Counted from the stretch's first letter, positions 7,553-15,151 are shown. The stretch is DNA of 23,061 bases from Deinococcus sp. Leaf326 (GCF_001424185.1 NZ_LMOM01000036.1:9085-32145); one strand, 5' to 3'. Made by a program: numbers and translations. Notes: generated by a model not told the origin, from the letters alone.

Positions 7553-9748
7553 GTGGCGGAATTTGTCGTAACGGAAGCCTTCGGCGGCCCGGGAGAGCAT
7601 GGGGAAGCGCGGGTTTTCGAGGCTGTCAAAGCCGCATATGCTGGCGATGAAGCCCTGGGATTCTGGCGCTACCCCCTGGTGACTCGTGAAACGGTGCGGG
7701 AACCGGACATCCTGATCGCTGATCCAGAGCTTGGCCTGACAGTGATTGAGGTCAAGAGCCTGCCGCTGGACCTGATCGCAGGCGTAAGTGGTTATCGGTG
7801 GGATCTCACCCGCCCCTACTACGGCAAGATGCACCTGAATCCATACGAGCAGGCCCGCAAGCAAGCGCAGTTGCTCGGGGAAATGGCTATACGCCGCAGT
7901 GACCTCGCCCAACTCGCCACGCGAGCCCTCGTGGCACTCCCGCTGATCACGCGTGAAGCGTGGGACGAGCGGTTCGGACATCTGCTCAGCGATGTGCCGA
8001 TGTTGTTCGCAGATCAACTGACGCCTGCGCAACTCCGGGCTGCATTAACGCGAACACCATCTGTGCGTTACGGCGCGCCGCTGGACGATACGGCGTGGAT
8101 GACGCTCCGTAGTGCCCTGGGGACTAGTGGGAACATTCCCAAACGGATCATCCGTCCTCCGGTCCCGGTGGTGGCTCCCGCGCCAGCCCGTCGGGCAGAC
8201 CTCGTCACGCGCGCCGCGCGGCACCTGCATGCTTTCGACCTGCAGCAGGAACTCATCGCCAAGACCATCCTGCCCGGCCCGCAGCGTATCCGTGGGATCG
8301 CCGGCAGCGGGAAGACCGTGTTGCTCGCACAGAAGGCCGCCACCATGCACCTGCGCCACCCGGATTGGAACATCGCGCTGGTATTTTTCTCCCGGAGTTT
8401 GTATGACCAGATCCGCACTCAAGTCGACCACTGGCTGCGGCAGGCCAGTGGGGGAGAGCAGTCCCTGCAGACTGTCGGGCATCGCCTGCGGATCCTCCAC
8501 GCGTGGGGCAGTAAGGACCAGCCAGGCTTCTACCGCACGCTGGCCTCTCAGGTGGGCGTCACACCACTCACCGTAGACCGCACGCCGCCCGGTAGCCCGA
8601 CCAGCAAGCTCCTCTTCGCGTGTCGGGCGCTCCTACTTGACGCGCAGCTCACGGGCTCCTCCCTACAGGTATTCGACGCGGTGTTGATTGACGAGGGACA
8701 GGACCTCGTACACGAGGAAGCAGCCCTGAACTTCGAAGAGAAGCAGGACTTCTATTGGATGGCCTATCAGAGCCTGCGTCCAGTGGCACGCGATGTCCTG
8801 CTGGATACAGGGGAGCCAGAAGCGCGGCGGCTGATCTGGGGGTATGACGAGGCGCAGAGTTTGGATACGCTGACTATCCCGAACACGCGGGAACTATTTG
8901 GGGACGCGGGCGCCGCCATCTTCGGGCCGGGGGTCTCCTATAAGGGTGGGATCAAGAAGAGCGAGGTGATGAACCGCTGCTACCGCACGCCAGGGCCGGT
9001 GCTGCTGGCCGCGCACGCGCTCGGGATGGGCTTGCTGCGCGAGGGTGGGATGCTCGCGGGCCTGACCAACCGCGCCGACTGGCAGGCCATCGGGTACGAC
9101 GTCAACGGACAGTTTCGCAGCGGCAGCGAGGTTACTCTGACCCGCTCGCCGGAGAACTCGCCGAATCCGCTGGCAGGCCTGACGGACGAACCACTCGTCA
9201 CCTTCGATACATACCCGACCCGCCGGGCGGAACTCATGGCGCTGATCGAGCGCGTGCAGAAGGACCTGAGCGTGCACGGCCTGTATCCGAGCCGGCAGAT
9301 CCTGATCGTCGTGCCGGGTCTGGACTGGGAACCGTACACGCTTCAGGAAGATGTCTTCAAGGCCCTGCGCAGCGTGAATATCAGTGTGTACCTGCCCGGC
9401 AATAAAGACGTGAATGCCCCGCGGCAAAAGTGGCCGGATACGGATCCGAATGGCTTTTGGCGTGACGGGGCCGTGACGGTCTCCCCAGTTATGCAGGCCA
9501 AGGGGAACGAGGCGGACGTGGTGTATGTGGTCGGCGTGGACCGGATCGCGGCGCATGAGGATGTCATCCGCCTGTGTAACCAGCTGTTCGTCGGAATCAG
9601 CCGCAGTCGCGGCTGGGTGCACCTCAGCGGATCCGGCATGGACGGCGTGCCGCTGGCCAGCGAGATCCGGCGGGTGCTGGCGAGTGGTCCGGAACTGCGC
9701 TTTACATACCGCCAGCCTCGCCGGCAACTCGACGACGTCCGCAACTGA
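7553..9748 (+). CDS. NERD-type nuclease fused to an SF1 (UvrD-like) helicase
   Basis: The product is 731 aa. Residues 1 to about 170 look like a nuclease-related domain: EPDILIAD (Asp52) and TVIEVKS (Glu66, Lys68) give the D...ExK pattern of PD-(D/E)XK enzymes. The helicase follows: Walker A GIAGSGKT (248-255), Walker B LIDEGQD (Asp380, Glu381), motif III/IV region CYRTPGPVLLAAHAL, motif V VMQAKGNEADVVYVV and motif VI VGISRSRG with Arg684/Arg686. The key catalytic residues are all present. Such fusions translocate on and cut DNA or RNA, and related nuclease-helicase proteins occur in anti-phage defence, but the substrate is unknown. It stands alone next to the origin, so a role in plasmid protection or DNA processing is possible. 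The start was chosen from the promoter position. The gene has no terminator hairpin downstream. Confidence 0.85.
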   Translation: MAEFVVTEAFGGPGEHGEARVFEAVKAAYAGDEALGFWRYPLVTRETVREPDILIADPELGLTVIEVKSLPLDLIAGVSGYRWDLTRPYYGKMHLNPYEQARKQAQLLGEMAIRRSDLAQLATRALVALPLITREAWDERFGHLLSDVPMLFADQLTPAQLRAALTRTPSVRYGAPLDDTAWMTLRSALGTSGNIPKRIIRPPVPVVAPAPARRADLVTRAARHLHAFDLQQELIAKTILPGPQRIRGIAGSGKTVLLAQKAATMHLRHPDWNIALVFFSRSLYDQIRTQVDHWLRQASGGEQSLQTVGHRLRILHAWGSKDQPGFYRTLASQVGVTPLTVDRTPPGSPTSKLLFACRALLLDAQLTGSSLQVFDAVLIDEGQDLVHEEAALNFEEKQDFYWMAYQSLRPVARDVLLDTGEPEARRLIWGYDEAQSLDTLTIPNTRELFGDAGAAIFGPGVSYKGGIKKSEVMNRCYRTPGPVLLAAHALGMGLLREGGMLAGLTNRADWQAIGYDVNGQFRSGSEVTLTRSPENSPNPLAGLTDEPLVTFDTYPTRRAELMALIERVQKDLSVHGLYPSRQILIVVPGLDWEPYTLQEDVFKALRSVNISVYLPGNKDVNAPRQKWPDTDPNGFWRDGAVTVSPVMQAKGNEADVVYVVGVDRIAAHEDVIRLCNQLFVGISRSRGWVHLSGSGMDGVPLASEIRRVLASGPELRFTYRQPRRQLDDVRN

Positions 9749-9956
9749 GACCACCGCCCACCCCAGAAATCCAGTCGAATTCCTGTTCATGACGCTGCAT
9801 TCTGGTACAGGCCTGAGCACTGTCCTCCCACCTATGAGGGTCTGTCAGTGTGGTGGCCGCGCTGAGCGCGGGCTGCAGGATGATCCCTGACTTCATAGCG
9901 ATCCAGAACGTCCCCGTCTGCAAGGTATCGGACGCCCGGACAGGATCGTCCCAACC
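9749..9956. other. Gap before the IS element; hairpin at 9857-9871
   Basis: No gene is supported here. CCGCGC-TGA-GCGCGG (9857-9871) is a perfect 6-bp stem with a 3-nt loop but no T-run follows, so it is not a typical terminator. Confidence 0.4.
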
Positions 9957-9993
9957 TGATCTGTCAAGAGTTTGGTGGAGACTCAGTTCAGGA
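9957..9993 (+). repeat. IS3 terminal inverted repeat, left
   Basis: The repeat begins TGATCTGTCAAGAG and includes the orfB stop codon (9983-9985). It pairs with 11176-11212. Confidence 0.65.
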
Positions 9994-10876
9994 TGTAGGC
10001 CTGCTCCTCGAAGGCCGTCGGTGACTGATACCCCAGCGACGAGTGACGACGGCGACGGTTATAGAACACTTCAATCCACTCGAACACCTCTGTCCGTGTC
10101 TGGGCACGGCCCCACTGCGCTTCACTGAGTCCCATCTCCATTTTCAAAGTCGCAAAAAAGCTTTCCTGAACAGCGTTATCCCAGCATTTCCCCGCCTCGC
10201 TCATACTCTGAACGGCCTGCAATCTGTCCAGCGCCTGCAGGTACACATCGCTCGTGTACTGGCTCCCTCGATCCGAGTGATGCAGGAGTCCGCCTGGTGG
10301 GTTCCGACGCGCCACGGCCATCTCCAACGCCGCTGGTGACAGCGGCGTCTGAAGTCGCTCATTCAGCGCCCAGCCGACCATTTTCCTCGAGTACAGGTCC
10401 ATGACCGTCGCCAGGTACAACCAGCCTTCACAGGTAGGGACATACGTGATGTCCGTGACCCACTTCCGGTTCGGGCCGTCCGCAGTGAACACCCGATCAA
10501 GAATGTTTTCCGCGACTGGACGCGAAGATTTCGCTTTGGTCGTCGTGCGGAACTTCCGTTTCCCACGCGCGACAAGCCCAGCTTGTCGCATGAGTCGCCT
10601 GATCCGCTGACAACTGACCTGCTCTCCCTGTGCCTGCAGGTCGACTTGGATGTGCAGCGCCCCGTACGTTCCCCGACTCTCCTCGAAGCTGCTCCTGATT
10701 TTCTCGGTTAGCACGCGATCTTTCGTGATCCTCTCGCTCTCCGGCCTTCTCCGCGCAGCGTAGTACCCGCTGATGCTCACGTCCAGAATCCGGCACATCA
10801 GTTCCACCGGGAACTCGTTGTGATGCCGCTCGATGAACCTGAAGATCAGGGCTGCTTCGCGAAGAAGGCCAGCGCT
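9983..10876 (-). CDS. IS3-family transposase, OrfB (DDE integrase part)
   Basis: Coordinates begin at the ribosomal slip site; OrfB has no good start of its own and is made as an OrfAB fusion. The HTH_21-like part is FIERHHNEFPVELMCRIL...SGYYA. The rve integrase core carries the catalytic triad: Asp in WVTDITYV, Asp in LHHSDRGSQYTS and Glu in ESFFATLKME. The tail is the family's FYNRRRRHSSLGYQSP. Length and residues are full for an active enzyme. It is read through from orfA by a -1 shift at 10875-10881. Confidence 0.9.
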   Translation of the reverse strand, partial: SAGLLREAALIFRFIERHHNEFPVELMCRILDVSISGYYAARRRPESERITKDRVLTEKIRSSFEESRGTYGALHIQVDLQAQGEQVSCQRIRRLMRQAGLVARGKRKFRTTTKAKSSRPVAENILDRVFTADGPNRKWVTDITYVPTCEGWLYLATVMDLYSRKMVGWALNERLQTPLSPAALEMAVARRNPPGGLLHHSDRGSQYTSDVYLQALDRLQAVQSMSEAGKCWDNAVQESFFATLKMEMGLSEAQWGRAQTRTEVFEWIEVFYNRRRRHSSLGYQSPTAFEEQAYILN

Positions 10877-11154
10877 TTTTTCAGGACATCCCGTTCTTGT
10901 CGTGCAATTTCCAGCTCCCGTTCCAGTTCCTTCAGGCGAACCTCCTGAGGCGAAAGGGCGAGGATGCCCCGCCCGGTGAAGACTGGGCGGCCGGCCGCTG
11001 TCTGGGTGTCCTGCTGCTGCTTCCACCGGACGACGTAGTGAGGGGGAATGCCGAGGTCGCGGGCAATTTGGGCGCAACTCTTTCCGGTTGTGCGAACCAG
11101 CCGGACGGCTTCGTGTTTGAACTCAGCGGTGAATTTCTGCTTGGGTACGGACAT
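10846..11154 (-). CDS. IS3-family transposase, OrfA (HTH protein)
   Basis: The product is 102 aa with an HTH_Tnp_1 domain (KFTAEFKHEAVRLVRTTGKS, then ARDLGIPPHYVVRWK) that recognises the inverted repeats. It ends with the leucine-zipper-like helix LKELERELEIARQERDVLKK used to multimerise. It overlaps OrfB by frameshifting. GAGGAC lies a few bases before the ATG and may act as a weak SD. Confidence 0.9.
   Translation of the reverse strand: MSVPKQKFTAEFKHEAVRLVRTTGKSCAQIARDLGIPPHYVVRWKQQQDTQTAAGRPVFTGRGILALSPQEVRLKELERELEIARQERDVLKKALAFFAKQP
10875..10881 (-). promoter_or_regulatory. Programmed -1 frameshift site (AAAAAAG)
   Basis: On the minus strand CTG-AAA-AAA-GCG is the orfA frame. Slipping back one base gives AAA-AGC-GCT and leads straight into KSAGLLREAALIFRFIER of OrfB. 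AAAAAAG is a classic slippery heptamer of IS3-family elements. Confidence 0.75.
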
Positions 11155-11175
11155 TCTGTCCTCCAGTGTGAATCA

Positions 11176-11212
11176 CACTGAACTTACCCTCCACAAAACT
11201 CTATCCACATCA
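11176..11212 (-). repeat. IS3 terminal inverted repeat, right
   Basis: Read on the minus strand it begins TGATGTGGATAGAG and continues into AGTTTTGTGGAGGG and AGTTCAGTG. It lies just upstream of orfA and may carry part of its promoter. Confidence 0.65.
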
Positions 11213-11353
11213 AATGCTCCAATAGGGGTTTGTCTGGAGAAGGTGTTCGAAGCAGCCAACGAAAACCCAGCCCTCCGGGTGCAGTTAGGCGAGGTGTTCC
11301 TGGATCTCCAGAAAGTCATGCCTGACCTCCGCCGCGCACGCACTTCAAAATAG
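11213..11353 (+). pseudogene. 3' fragment of an unknown gene cut by the IS junction
   Basis: The frame reads VCLEKVFEAANENPALRVQL then GEVFLDLQKVMPDLRRARTSK and stops at TAG 11351-11353. It looks like a genuine helical C-terminus, but no start codon with a promoter or SD exists between the IS end and this text, and the matching 5' part is not seen on the other side of the IS. It therefore looks like a gene truncated by the insertion and later loss of its front. Product unknown. Confidence 0.4.
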
Positions 11354-11364
11354 AGCACCGAAAA

Positions 11365-11382
11365 GTTCTTTCCTGAAAGAAC
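11365..11382. promoter_or_regulatory. Perfect palindrome in the parA promoter (parS-like / operator), site 1
   Basis: GTTCTTTC-CT-GAAAGAAC is a perfect 8+2+8 inverted repeat ending 4 bp before the parA -10 box, so it occupies the -35/spacer zone. Two imperfect copies follow parB. A protein bound here would block parAB transcription. Its form (GTT...C..G...AAC) recalls ParB-family parS sites, hence ParB or ParA is the obvious candidate binder. This is inference. Confidence 0.6.
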
Positions 11383-11386
11383 ACGA

Positions 11387-11392
11387 TATGGT
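11387..11392 (+). promoter_or_regulatory. -10 box (TATGGT) of parA
   Basis: TATGGT is 6 nt before the ATG at 11399, with no SD, so the parAB transcript is probably leaderless. Confidence 0.55.
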
Positions 11393-11398
11393 GCCGCC

Positions 11399-12154
11399 AT
11401 GATCACTGCCACGGTGTTCAACCACGCGGGTGGGGCCGGCAAGACTAGCCTTACCCGTGACGTCGGCTATCAACTCTCCCAGGCCGGGCACCACGTCCTG
11501 CTCATCGACCTCGACCCGCAGGCCAATCTCACGAGTTGGCTGGGGGTCCGGAAAGTGGATCTGGCGCAGACCGTGTTCGATGTGGCGGTCGAGGGCAGCT
11601 CCCTCCCCACGCCCGTTGAGGTGCACGGCATGCATCTCATCCCCTCGAAGGTCGATCTTGCCCGCGCGGAGGCGCGCATCATGGGCCTCCCCGGCGCCCA
11701 CAGCTCGCTGCACGTGGCCCTCCAGGAGGTCACGGACCGGTACGACGTAGTCCTGATCGACAGCCCCCCCAGCTTGGGGCAGCTCGCCATCCTGGGCGCG
11801 GCCGCCGCCGACAGCCTGATCGTGCCTATCCCCACCCGCGCCAAGGGCTTGGACGCCATGCCTGGTCTACAGGAAGCCACTACGCTCTACCGACGGGTGC
11901 GGCCCCACCTACGGGTCGCCCTCTACGTGCCCACCATGTACGACGCTCGGCGCTCGCACGACCGTGAAGTCCTGGAAGATTTACGCTCCCACCTGTCGCC
12001 CCTGGGGGAGCCGGTGCCCGAGCGTGCTGCCGTGTGGCTCGACTCCAGCCTGGCCGGCGAACCGGTCGGTGTCTATGCTCCGGGCAGCCCCGTGCACCAG
12101 GACGTCCTGCGCATGACGGCCGAGGTCGCCCGGGCGCTGGGGGTGCGGGCATGA
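11399..12154 (+). CDS. parA: ParA family partition ATPase
   Basis: The product is 251 aa, the size of the small (Soj-like, type Ib) ParA class without an N-terminal DNA-binding domain. The P-loop is HAGGAGKTS (residues 9-17): the catalytic Lys15 is present, but the ParA signature lysine that usually begins KGGxxKT is Ala10. Next come [13 protein letters not shown] (Walker A' region) and [11 protein letters not shown] (Walker B). It forms ATP-dependent dimers on the nucleoid and pulls ParB-bound plasmid DNA. Its stop overlaps the parB ATG as ATGA, so the two are translationally coupled. Because it lacks its own DNA-binding domain, autoregulation would fall to ParB or a ParA-ParB complex acting on the palindrome upstream. 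Confidence 0.93.
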   Translation: MITATVFNHAGGAGKTSLTRDVGYQLSQAGHHVLLIDLDPQANLTSWLGVRKVDLAQTVFDVAVEGSSLPTPVEVHGMHLIPSKVDLARAEARIMGLPGAHSSLHVALQEVTDRYDVVLIDSPPSLGQLAILGAAAADSLIVPIPTRAKGLDAMPGLQEATTLYRRVRPHLRVALYVPTMYDARRSHDREVLEDLRSHLSPLGEPVPERAAVWLDSSLAGEPVGVYAPGSPVHQDVLRMTAEVARALGVRA

Positions 12155-13026
12155 CCCGCAAGCGTCCCCCCCGCCGTGAGGGCCTGGCCGAGTTGCTGGG
12201 TGGCGCGAGTGCGCTGGCCCACAGCCCCGAACTGACTCTACAGGTGGCCGATCTGCGCCCTGGGGCCGCACAGCCCCGGCAGTACTTCGATGAGGTGGCG
12301 CTGGAGAGCCTCGCCCAGAGCATTCGCACCGAGGGCGTGCTCCAGCCGCTGCTGGTGCGCCCGGTGCCAGACGGGTACGAGATCGTGGCCGGCGAGCGCC
12401 GCTGGCGGGCGGCCCAGCTCGCCGGCCTGGAGGAGGTACCAGTGATCATCCGGGACCTGGACGAGCGGCAGGCGAGAGTGGCTGCGCTGATGGAAAACCT
12501 GCAGCGCGAGAATCTCAGCCTGATCGACGAGGTGACCGCGAAGCTGGATCTGGTCGCCTCGGTGCTGGGCCTCTCCCGCGACGAGGCGCGCGGCCGCCTG
12601 ATGCAGTTGCTCCGGGAAGAACCAAGCGAGGACCACCAGCAACTCGAGCAGGTGTTCTCCAGCCTGGGCGAGCAGTGGGGTAGCTATGCGAAAAACAAGC
12701 TCCACATTCTGAACTGGCCTGCTCCACTGCTCGACGCGCTGCGCTCCGGCCTGCCCCGCACGCTCGCCAGCGTGATCGTAGGGGCACCCGAGGAGCATCA
12801 CGCCGAGCTGATCGCTCTGGCTCAGGGCGGCGCGTCGCGGGCGGAACTGATGACTGCAGTCGACCAGCTACGTGAGAAGCAGCGTGCTCCGGTTGAGCCC
12901 TCGACTTCGCTGGCCGTGCGGCGCCTGACTAGCCGCCGGTTCATGGGCGCTTTACCCGACGACGAAAAGAAGGCCGTGGAGCGTTGGCTTGCGCGGATGC
13001 CCGAGGTGCTCCGGCGTCAGGAGTAG
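12151..13026 (+). CDS. parB: ParB family partition protein (centromere binding)
   Basis: The product is 291 aa. The N-terminal domain has the CTP-binding motifs of the family: box II GERRWRA (81-87) and box III ENLQREN (115-121), after LQPLLVRPV. The helix-turn-helix follows ([20 protein letters not shown]). The C-terminal third ([19 protein letters not shown]) is the likely dimerisation part. It starts inside the parA stop codon (ATGA). An N-terminal basic segment [10 protein letters not shown] precedes the fold and may contact ParA. The family loads at parS and slides as a CTP clamp; the likely sites are the palindromes at 11365, 13030 and 13065, or the palindromes in the cassette array that starts right behind it. 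Confidence 0.93.
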   Translation: MTRKRPPRREGLAELLGGASALAHSPELTLQVADLRPGAAQPRQYFDEVALESLAQSIRTEGVLQPLLVRPVPDGYEIVAGERRWRAAQLAGLEEVPVIIRDLDERQARVAALMENLQRENLSLIDEVTAKLDLVASVLGLSRDEARGRLMQLLREEPSEDHQQLEQVFSSLGEQWGSYAKNKLHILNWPAPLLDALRSGLPRTLASVIVGAPEEHHAELIALAQGGASRAELMTAVDQLREKQRAPVEPSTSLAVRRLTSRRFMGALPDDEKKAVERWLARMPEVLRRQE

Positions 13027-13029
13027 GCC

Positions 13030-13047
13030 GTTCTTTCCGGAGCGAAC
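13030..13047. repeat. parS-like palindrome, site 2 (imperfect)
   Basis: GTTCTTTCCGGAGCGAAC starts 3 bp after the parB stop. It keeps the left arm and the outer right arm of site 1 (11365-11382). Confidence 0.55.
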
Positions 13048-13049
13048 TG

Positions 13050-13072
13050 CCGCCCTCCAGGGCGGTTCTTTC
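13050..13072 (+). terminator. Rho-independent terminator of parAB
   Basis: CCGCCC-TCCA-GGGCGG followed by TTCTTTCT. The stem is perfect; the T-tract doubles as the left arm of parS-like site 3, so terminator and binding site overlap. Confidence 0.7.
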
Positions 13073-13082
13073 TGGAGCGAAC
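13065..13082. repeat. parS-like palindrome, site 3 (imperfect)
   Basis: GTTCTTTCTGGAGCGAAC lies exactly 35 bp after site 2. Its right half GAGCGAAC is identical to the conserved core (CAGAGCGAAC) of the cassette elements that start here. Confidence 0.55.
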
Positions 13083-13141
13083 ACATGGAGCGCACGTCTC
13101 GCACACACCTATTTGCCGGCAAACAGAACGAACATAGACCC
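13079..13141 (+). promoter_or_regulatory. Cassette element copy 1 (shared promoter/operator)
   Basis: Copy 1 carries GCGCACGTCT, then ACACACC, then the palindrome TATTTGCCGGCAAACA, CAGAACGAACAT and the start codon. The GAACAT box (13130-13135) is 6 nt before the ATG. It is the most divergent copy at its left end, where it merges with parS-like site 3. Confidence 0.7.
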
Positions 13142-13420
13142 ATGTACGAAGAAGCGACCGTCCGCAACACCACCCCCACCATCACCATCGACTTAGCCGC
13201 CGCGACCGTGAGGGACGACTGGATGCCCCACCACACCGTCGAAATTGCCGACGAGGACGGCGCAACCAGCCAGCTCCGCGTCCACCCCGGCGTCTCCGCC
13301 GCGCTGCGCCGCGCCGCTCTGCTCCAGCCCTCCGGCCTGTGCAGCCGCCTCCGGGTGGACGTCCACGAAGGCGGCGAGCACGTCGGTCTGGAAAGCGTCG
13401 GGGTCTACTGGGAAGGCTGA
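13142..13420 (+). CDS. Cassette gene 1, hypothetical protein, 92 aa
   Basis: The family was not recognised. The N-terminal third is beta-prone and polar (TPTITIDLAAATVRDDW), then HHTVEIADEDGATSQLRVHP, a helix GVSAALRRAALL and a strand-rich end (SRLRVDVHEGGEHVGLESV). No membrane segment or signal peptide. It is the first gene of the repeat-linked array behind parB; it starts 63 bp into copy 1 of the shared element and ends just before a strong terminator, so it forms a one-gene transcription unit. Codon use is strongly GC-biased like the rest of the array. Function unknown. Confidence 0.7.
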   Translation: MYEEATVRNTTPTITIDLAAATVRDDWMPHHTVEIADEDGATSQLRVHPGVSAALRRAALLQPSGLCSRLRVDVHEGGEHVGLESVGVYWEG

Positions 13421-13428
13421 GCCCCTCC

Positions 13429-13462
13429 GCCCCGGCCCCCGCCTCCGGACGGGGCTTTTTTT
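13429..13462 (+). terminator. Terminator after cassette gene 1
   Basis: GCCCCG (13429-13434) pairs with CGGGGC (13450-13455), followed by seven T. The next cassette element begins 9 bp later. Confidence 0.8.
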
Positions 13463-13470
13463 GCCGTCCC

Positions 13471-13533
13471 GCACACACAATCCGCACGTCTGACGCACAC
13501 CACCGGGGCGGCAAACAGAGCGAACATCACCCT
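13471..13533 (+). promoter_or_regulatory. Cassette element copy 2
   Basis: GCACACACAATCCGCACGTC begins the copy, then TGACGCACACC. The palindrome's right half GGCAAACAG is kept, the left half is not. CAGAGCGAACAT follows; GAACAT (13522-13527) is 6 nt before the ATG at 13534. Confidence 0.8.
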
Positions 13534-14768
13534 ATGAACGCGCCCCAGAAGCTCAGCCCCGCCGCCCAGGAACGCCTTGACCGCCTCGTGCGCGCCACCC
13601 AGCCGGAGATGATCCGTCCCTCTGGCGCCGCGCGCCTCGGTGCCGGCCACCCCAAGCGTCTCTACCGCCGCCTCCGAGCCGCTTGGTGGGCGACCCATGA
13701 GATCCTCTCCGACTTCAGCTTCGAGAAGGAGTTCGCGCCCAACGACGTGATCGCGGCGGTAAGCAACCACGAGCGCGCCCAGAGCCTGCTCGCTCAGGCT
13801 CGCCGACTGCCCCGGACCCACCTCGGGGCAAAGGCCCGCGCCCAGGCCCAGGACAACGCCGACGTGGCGCTGGAGGTGGTGGCGCTGCTCGCCAACGAGG
13901 CCAAGTCACCGAAGCCCACGAGGCTGCCCACGCCGGCCGCTGGGCCGAAGCGCGCGCCCTGCTGGGCATCATGGACGGCGCCCTCGAACGTGGCGAAGGG
14001 GGCAATGCCGCGCACGCCTCGCGCCGCCGCAAGATCCTGCGCCTCGAGGCCGAGACCCGCGAAGCCCTCAAGGCCGAGCCGGTGGCCGAGGTTGCCCCCG
14101 CCGAAGCCCTCGCCCAGCCCGAAGTTGCGGCCGAGCTGCCCGCCCCCGAAGTCACCGAGTCGGAAGCTGCCCCGGAAGTCCTGGAGGTCACTCCCGCCGC
14201 CGAGCCCGAACTGCCCGCCGCCGAAGTGGCCGCCCCTGCCGAAGTGGCCCCGCTTGCCCCTGAGATGCCCGTGGCGCCCCTGGAGACCGAGGAAGCTCCC
14301 GCTGCCCCGGAGGCCGCTCCTACGCCCGTACAGCCCGACGCCGCCCCGGTCGCCGCGAAGGCCCCCCGCAGCGTGGCCGCCCCCAAAGAGCTCACCCCCG
14401 AGGCCTGGAACCAGGTCGGCACCGCCCTGCGCCTCCAGGGCATGGACGCGGCCGAGCGCGCCGCCGCTCTGCCCGACCTGCAGGTCGCGCTGAACGAGGC
14501 CAAGATCGCCCGCAATACCCACGGCACCAAGGTGGCCGAAGCCGCCCTGCTCCAGGCCCGCGTGGACGTGGCCGCCCTTGAGGGGGACGTGGACGGCGCG
14601 AACGCCACCTGGGACCGCCTGTTCGACGTCACCACCGGTCTGCGCGGGGCCGCCCAGAAGCTCCAGCGCGCCGGAACGCCTGACGCCGCGAAGGACGCCG
14701 CCTACGAGCAGGCCCGGCAGTTCAACCTGCGGGTCAGCGCCTGGGGCCGGGGCGTGAATCCTGCCTGA
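13534..14768 (+). pseudogene. Cassette gene 2, large hypothetical protein (~410 aa), frameshifted
   Basis: The N-terminal part (MNAPQKLSPAAQERLDRLVR onwards) runs about 124 codons to VALLANEAK. The coding pattern then moves to the next frame, continuing VTEAHEAAHAGRWAEARALL, so one base (probably a G in AAGGTC) is missing near 13903-13905. The rest holds a long Pro/Ala/Glu-rich low-complexity stretch (14,070-14,390; AEPVAEVAPAEALAQPEV and similar) likely to be a flexible, acidic linker, then a helical domain ending SAWGRGVNPA. Family not recognised. The total length 1235 nt is 411x3+2, consistent with one missing base. Either a decayed gene or a sequence error; the large +1-frame ORF downstream is otherwise unbroken. 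Confidence 0.65.
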
Positions 14769-14786
14769 TCCGCCGGCGAATCCGGG

Positions 14787-14818
14787 CCGCCCAGCCCTCC
14801 GGGGTGCGGGCGGTTTTC
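14787..14818 (+). terminator. Terminator after cassette gene 2
   Basis: CCGCCC (14787-14792) pairs with GGGCGG (14808-14813), followed by TTTTCT. Cassette element copy 3 starts 9 bp later. Confidence 0.75.
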
Positions 14819-14826
14819 TACGTCCC

Positions 14827-14889
14827 GCACACACAATTCGCACGTCTTAGACACACCTGTTTGCCCGCAAACAGAGCGAAACTAACGCT
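14827..14889 (+). promoter_or_regulatory. Cassette element copy 3 (with perfect palindrome)
   Basis: The copy contains the perfect inverted repeat TGTTTGC-CC-GCAAACA (14858-14873), then GAGCGAAACT. The GAAACT box (14878-14883) is 6 nt before the ATG. Element start to ATG is 63 bp, as in copies 1 and 2. Confidence 0.85.
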
Positions 14890-15144
14890 ATGAACGACGC
14901 CCTGACCACCGCCGCGACCGCCCCCGCCACCCGCTCTTTCGACCTCGTGAACTGGCACGTCAAGGACAGCTTCACCCGGGTAGAGGCCCGTGGCCCCCAC
15001 GATCTGACCAACCGCCTGCTGAAGCTGCCCGGCGTGCCTGAGCTGCTGACCTGGGATCAGGCCCACCTGCTGGCTTGTGGCGCCTGGACCTCGGCGCTGC
15101 CCCAGGACCACGCCGGGGTGTCGGTCGAGCCGAGCTGGGGCTGA
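14890..15144 (+). CDS. Cassette gene 3a, hypothetical protein, 84 aa
   Basis: The family was not recognised. After an Ala/Thr-rich start it reads SFDLVNWHVKDSFTRVEARG, LTNRLLKLPGVPELLTWDQA and HLLACGAWTSALPQDHAG. No membrane segment. It heads a two-gene unit: the MHxF-family gene 3b follows 136 bp later with its own SD. A weak hairpin (CCGCCC 15152-15157 / GGGCGG 15170-15175, then CTCTATTTC) lies between and could reduce read-through. Function unknown. Confidence 0.7.
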   Translation: MNDALTTAATAPATRSFDLVNWHVKDSFTRVEARGPHDLTNRLLKLPGVPELLTWDQAHLLACGAWTSALPQDHAGVSVEPSWG

Positions 15145-15151
15145 CCTTGGC

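Larger units (their letters stand above)
9957..11212 (-). mobile_element. IS3-family insertion sequence
   Basis: The element has the IS3-family plan: orfA with a helix-turn-helix, orfB with a DDE integrase domain in the -1 frame, and imperfect terminal inverted repeats. The ends are set at TGATCTGTCAAGAG (9957) and, on the other strand, TGATGTGGATAGAG (11212). The next bases also pair with few mismatches (AGTTTGGTGGAG / AGTTTTGTGGAG and AGTTCAG in both). No clean 3-4 bp target duplication flanks these ends, so the boundaries may be a few bases off or the target site has decayed. Both reading frames look intact, so it may still be mobile. Confidence 0.85.

Noticed and set aside
8894..9820. Minus-strand frame of 308 codons opposite the nuclease-helicase
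   Set aside because: His/Arg-rich shadow of a well-supported gene in high-GC DNA.
9957..11212. Target-site duplication of the IS
   Set aside because: Flanks at the chosen ends do not match; shifting the ends gives ATC on both sides but breaks the TG..CA ends.
13715..14843. Two long minus-strand Gly/Ser/Ala-rich frames
   Set aside because: They mirror the Pro/Ala/Glu-rich linker of cassette gene 2; low complexity keeps them open.
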